Of a stretch of 46,135 nucleotides of DNA, positions 43,003 to 46,135 are shown in pieces. Every line of letters begins with the position of its first letter. Position 1 is the stretch's first letter. The stretch is taken from the NCBI GenBank assembly GCA_030445275.1, contig JAUCSE010000085.1:1-46135 (forward strand), given 5' to 3'. Position numbers and translations under genes: made by a program. Source of the stretch: Mucilaginibacter sp. Its GTDB lineage: Bacteria > Bacteroidota > Bacteroidia > Sphingobacteriales > Sphingobacteriaceae. A model generated the notes under the pieces. The model made no database searches. It was given only the letters and a program-made list of their open reading frames with translations, and was not told the DNA's origin.

Positions 43003-44547
43003 TTATTTAGGAATAAAATCGTGTGTACCATCAGGATTAAATATATGGGTGCCCTCCGGATCACTAACTATTACTTCTTTACCCGTTGCCACTGCTTGTT
43101 TTTGCGCAAAACTCTGACAGTCAGAACACATTGGCCTAGAAACCCCTGTTGGATCGTTGGGATTTTCTGTAAGAACTTTCTTCTCAGCGTGAGAAGAATT
43201 ATATTTCCCTTCAAATCCCCCGTCTTTAACCTGATCCATTGCTCCTGCTTTTTGGGGAGTATGGCCAATTTGATCTGAATAATCCTTTACTTGTTCGGGT
43301 GACACATCAGTAAACCCTTCTGGTGACGCTTTCCAACCACTAACAGTTTTAATTCCGTCTGTTGCTACAGTTTTACTTTCATATTTGGTTCCAAGCTGGT
43401 CGTATTCGGATAACGCCTTATCCCTTGCCTGTTGCGATTCGGTAATTTTTTCATCTAACGGCTTATCCGCCTGAAATGCCTCTTCTTCAGCTGGCTTTAC
43501 TTCTTCCGGTTTGGCTTCGGCCTGGTTGGCTGGTTTAGCATTTTCTTCTTCATTTTTCCCTTTATTCTCGTTTTTAGCCTCTGGGTTTGCCTTTGTGTTT
43601 TCGGCCGGGCCGCGGCTTCCGGGTTCTGTTGTTTTACCCTTTATCATTTCGCCGGCAGGCGTAAACCATAAAGCTAACCCTATAACATCTAAAATGTTTC
43701 CCTGCCCGCTGCCAATATTTTTTACAGACTGTACGGTACCGCTTTCCATCCCCGTAATACCATGGTCAATATCGGCATTGGTCATGGTGCCGGTTTGGCC
43801 ATAAGCATCCAGGCCCGATTGTACGCCCATAACACCTCTTAAGCCCAGGCCTTCGGCAGTAAACCATGATGCCAGGTAGTTTTTGGCCACATTACCACCC
43901 AGGTAGCGAGCCAGGCCCATCCCCCCACTTTCGGTTAAGGCGGCTGCACCGCCTTCGGCCAAAGCAGGTAATGCTACCGCTGCACCACCAATCATCATAC
44001 CCGTCATGGCACCCTGCAGCACGTTTGCCGCAAAGCTTGCCGAGCCCATTTTTATGGCCTGCGACCAGTTTTTGATATTAGGATTAAAGGTAATATACTC
44101 CGACGACATGCCCAACATAGTAAAGGCATTACAGATCATTTTATGATCGCCGGTGATGGTATTGATACCCAGTATTTGAAAGTTGGCATTACTATCCATC
44201 CATTTACGTACCGGCGATACCTTTTGCCCACAAATAGACGAACCGTCAATAGCGCCCATTACGGCGCCTATTGCACCGGCGGCAGCGGCGACTGCCACCA
44301 GGGCTAAACCGCCCGTACCTACTATTAAGGCAACAGCAACAACAGCTATGGCAGCTATTACAGCGTAAAGCAGCATGAGTTTTTTACAGCCAAAGTCAAC
44401 CCAGCTTACGGTGCTGGTATCATTTAGCGTAATATATTTCTGGCCCGTCTTTTTCTTTACAATCAATTGCGTAGACTGGAAGGGCGAGGGCATCATCCCC
44501 CCTGAACACTGGAAAAAATCCTTTTCCGTTATGATTTTGTTCCCCAT
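43003..44547 (-). CDS. Type VI effector: PAAR-like N-terminus, hydrophobic core, C-terminal deaminase toxin
   Basis: This 514-residue protein reads as a polymorphic toxin. Residues 1-50 and 105-165 (FFQCSGGMMPSPFQSTQLIV, ICNAFTMLGMSSEYITFNPN) resemble a DUF4280/PAAR-like spike tip split by a glycine/alanine-rich hydrophobic hairpin (55-95). A second hydrophobic, glycine-rich region spans about 170-230. A low-complexity linker rich in E, K, A, P and N covers about 305-370. The C-terminal domain has SHAEKKVL with H453 and E455, and PMCSDC with C474 and C477: the HAE...PCxxC zinc site of cytidine-deaminase-fold toxins. It ends with VSDPEGTHIFNPDGTH. A deaminase would edit bases in DNA, RNA or nucleotides of a rival cell. 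It is delivered by the VgrG encoded upstream. Confidence 0.8.
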   Translation of the reverse strand: MGNKIITEKDFFQCSGGMMPSPFQSTQLIVKKKTGQKYITLNDTSTVSWVDFGCKKLMLLYAVIAAIAVVAVALIVGTGGLALVAVAAAAGAIGAVMGAIDGSSICGQKVSPVRKWMDSNANFQILGINTITGDHKMICNAFTMLGMSSEYITFNPNIKNWSQAIKMGSASFAANVLQGAMTGMMIGGAAVALPALAEGGAAALTESGGMGLARYLGGNVAKNYLASWFTAEGLGLRGVMGVQSGLDAYGQTGTMTNADIDHGITGMESGTVQSVKNIGSGQGNILDVIGLALWFTPAGEMIKGKTTEPGSRGPAENTKANPEAKNENKGKNEEENAKPANQAEAKPEEVKPAEEEAFQADKPLDEKITESQQARDKALSEYDQLGTKYESKTVATDGIKTVSGWKASPEGFTDVSPEQVKDYSDQIGHTPQKAGAMDQVKDGGFEGKYNSSHAEKKVLTENPNDPTGVSRPMCSDCQSFAQKQAVATGKEVIVSDPEGTHIFNPDGTHDFIPK

Positions 44548-44562
44548 AGGTCTTCTTTTTAC

Positions 44563-45543
44563 TTATTCATCTGCTAATATGCTAAACCCTCCTGCCCTGC
44601 GCCCCGGCGGCGCTACCGGCGGTGTAAGCGGAGATTGAGTTTGTTTTGTTTGTGTTTCCTGAGTGCGCAATGGTGCGGTATCACTGGTGATATGATAGCT
44701 TATGGTGGCATGCAGCAGCTGCGGATGTACCATTTCTTTTTTCAGCAAATCGGCGCTTACTAACATACCACTGCTTTTATCAAAGCGATACACTCCGCGT
44801 TCCTCAAAATCAGGCTTCAGGCTGGCCAAATCAAGGTGACTAAAAGCTTTATAGGCCTCTTTTGCCCAACCACCGCCGGTGCTGGTATTAACTATACCAT
44901 CTACCTCAACATATAAATCGCCGGTATCGTATGTGTCAGACACATTGCTTACATTGTAACGCCAGCTTAGGTCGGCAGTATTTAGCACCGTACGCTGGAC
45001 ATATGATTTGGTTGTGCCAGGTAATGACAGCCCATAAAAATGGTGATAATAGATCATGAAAAACTCATTATTCTGAACCGCCAGCGCCATTTTATCGGGT
45101 GTTATAAAAAGCTCGTCGTTAAGACTTATAATATTTTTGATGGCCGGATTGGTTTCCTGCAGATCGGTGATCTCAGCCTTGGTTTGATCCCATTTTTTAC
45201 GGATGAGATCGATATTCAATATCTGTAAAACTTTACCGGTGCTATCAACCCTTACCTGCAACTCATTGTACATCCGTGAAAATGCCTGACTCATGCCAGC
45301 CATATCCTTCACCATTGGGTTATTACTTTCCAATAGTTGGTTGTCAAGCGTAATGAGTTCTATATCGGTATAGTCGGCTTCAACCCGGTTCACTTTAAGC
45401 TGCCAGCGTATTTCTGTTTTTGATTTAATGGGCAAATTACCCGCCATAATATCGGTAACTATGGTAAGGGTATACTTTTCAATAAAAGGTTCCCTGATCA
45501 GAATAGTGTGCTTTGCCGGGTTACTAAAATTTGTCCAGGACAT
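44563..45543 (-). CDS. Unrecognised protein between VgrG and effector, possible type VI adaptor
   Basis: I do not recognise this 326-residue protein. It has no signal peptide or membrane segment, so it is cytoplasmic. It reads as mostly beta strands with a helical part near KKWDQTKAEITDLQETN. The last 35 residues are a Thr/Gln/Pro-rich tail (TQETQTKQTQSPLTPP and then GRRAGGFSIL), likely disordered. It lies 17 bases after vgrG and 15 bases before the effector, so it is co-expressed with both. That position is typical of adaptor proteins that load a toxin on VgrG, but the sequence does not show DUF4123, DUF1795 or DUF2169 features. A structural spike component is the other option. Confidence 0.6.
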   Translation of the reverse strand: MSWTNFSNPAKHTILIREPFIEKYTLTIVTDIMAGNLPIKSKTEIRWQLKVNRVEADYTDIELITLDNQLLESNNPMVKDMAGMSQAFSRMYNELQVRVDSTGKVLQILNIDLIRKKWDQTKAEITDLQETNPAIKNIISLNDELFITPDKMALAVQNNEFFMIYYHHFYGLSLPGTTKSYVQRTVLNTADLSWRYNVSNVSDTYDTGDLYVEVDGIVNTSTGGGWAKEAYKAFSHLDLASLKPDFEERGVYRFDKSSGMLVSADLLKKEMVHPQLLHATISYHITSDTAPLRTQETQTKQTQSPLTPPVAPPGRRAGGFSILADE

Positions 45544-45560
45544 GATATGCTAAGTTTTGG

Positions 45561-46135
45561 TTATGCGATGAAAGTTTTTCCACCGTCTATCTTGGTTTGA
45601 GCGCCCTGTATATGGTTGTTTGTACCCTGAATATTATTATCAGTAGCATTAACATTAAATATTTTCCCTTTAATGCTGATGGTGCCATTGGTATTTAATG
45701 TTATAGAGCTTTCGCCACTCTGTATAGTGATCACCGTATCTGATTTAAGGGTTATTGATCCATCCTTGTTTTTTACTTCAATAAGGTTGGTTCCTGTTTT
45801 ATGGCTGATGGTTTGTGCAGCTGTTGTTTGAACCGATCCATCGCCTTCATGTACATTAAATGTATTGGCCGCAGATGTAGCCAGCGCCAACGCGTGAGTG
45901 CCATCATTAAACGTTAGGTTACTACCTTTACGCGAGGTCATGCCTTTGATATTGCTATTAGTAAAGCCCCCGCTATTAACATTGTTAGTGTGGTATACAC
46001 TTCCCATCACTACCGGCCGGGCAATATTACCCTCTTCAAATGCTACAATAACCTGGTCGCCTTTTTCAGGCACTACCAAAAAGCCCCGGTTCTTGCCGGT
46101 GTCACCACTACCCGCGTTCGGACTTACCACCCGCA
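45561..46135 (-). CDS. vgrG: VgrG spike protein, C-terminal part (cut by window edge)
   Basis: The frame runs off the right edge; at least 190 codons are visible. It begins RVVSPNAGSGDTGKNRGFLV and then VPEKGDQVIVAFEEGN with RPVVMGSVYH. This is the gp5-type OB-fold region of VgrG, which forms the trimeric tip of the type VI secretion needle. After it come short strands rich in T, S, N and I (ITLKSDTVITIQSGESSITL and so on), the start of the beta-prism spike, ending at GGKTFIA. It belongs to the Bacteroidota type VI group, with the effector genes downstream. The GTG at 46130 lies inside a conserved VVSPNAG motif, so it is not the real start; the true N-terminus is outside the window. Confidence 0.9.
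   Translation of the reverse strand, partial: RVVSPNAGSGDTGKNRGFLVVPEKGDQVIVAFEEGNIARPVVMGSVYHTNNVNSGGFTNSNIKGMTSRKGSNLTFNDGTHALALATSAANTFNVHEGDGSVQTTAAQTISHKTGTNLIEVKNKDGSITLKSDTVITIQSGESSITLNTNGTISIKGKIFNVNATDNNIQGTNNHIQGAQTKIDGGKTFIA

Noticed and set aside
43866..44368. Long plus-strand open frames opposite the effector gene
   Set aside because: They are shadows of the Gly/Ala-rich hydrophobic core on the coding strand and have no protein-like features.
46128..46130. GTG as a start codon for a 189-residue protein
   Set aside because: It lies inside the conserved RVVSPNAGSG motif of VgrG, so the gene simply runs off the window.

Overview
This 46 kb window looks like a chromosomal segment of a Bacteroidota bacterium, most likely a soil or plant-associated Sphingobacteriaceae (Mucilaginibacter/Pedobacter-like). 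I infer this from two SusC/SusD pairs, TAnnTTTG-type promoters, a SusR-like membrane regulator, many secreted glycan-degrading enzymes, moderate-to-low GC, and Bacteroidota-style small palindromic repeats. The genus is an inference; no rRNA gene is in view.

Left part (1-8.2 kb): two promoter-like sites at the left edge point out of the window. They are followed by a six-gene minus-strand operon: MFS polyol-type permease, 2-hydroxyacid dehydrogenase, LsrK/YoaC-like FGGY kinase, second FGGY kinase, histidine phosphatase, secreted glycerophosphodiesterase. A DeoR regulator is divergent from it. The core permease/dehydrogenase/kinase trio resembles the functionally unassigned yoaDCB set of Bacillus subtilis. 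The true substrate is unknown.

Middle part (8.5-31 kb): a pectin-related region. A GH106-type rhamnosidase is bordered by palindromic repeats, next to a lipoprotein that joins a phosphoesterase to VCBS-like repeats. An operon of susC, susD and a GH39-like enzyme follows. Next comes a tight minus-strand operon running GH28 polygalacturonase, CE8 pectinesterase, GH105-DUF4350 unsaturated galacturonyl hydrolase, tagaturonate reductase (uxaB), altronate dehydratase (uxaA), an LgoD-like dehydrogenase, and a decayed glycosidase. A divergent LacI regulator with a palindromic operator-like site probably controls it. Together these genes demethylate and cleave pectin, trim the products to galacturonate, and carry them toward 2-keto-3-deoxygluconate. 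The isomerase (UxaC) and the KDG steps must lie elsewhere.

Third part (31-40.6 kb): a second glycan locus with a GH92 alpha-mannosidase, susD, susC, and a SusR/DUF6377-type membrane regulator. It is separated from the lacI gene by a strong bidirectional terminator.

Right part (40.7-46.1 kb): a type VI secretion effector cassette transcribed leftward. It holds the C-terminal part of VgrG (cut by the window edge), an unrecognised 326-residue linker gene, and a PAAR-like effector whose C-terminus carries a zinc deaminase signature (HAE plus CxxC). Downstream are a two-domain immunity-like protein and two tandem GAD-like/DUF1851 (Tdi1-type) immunity genes. One of these lacks its N-terminus and the other is a pseudogene. 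The deaminase effector with its apparently mismatched immunity set is the most interesting accessory feature.
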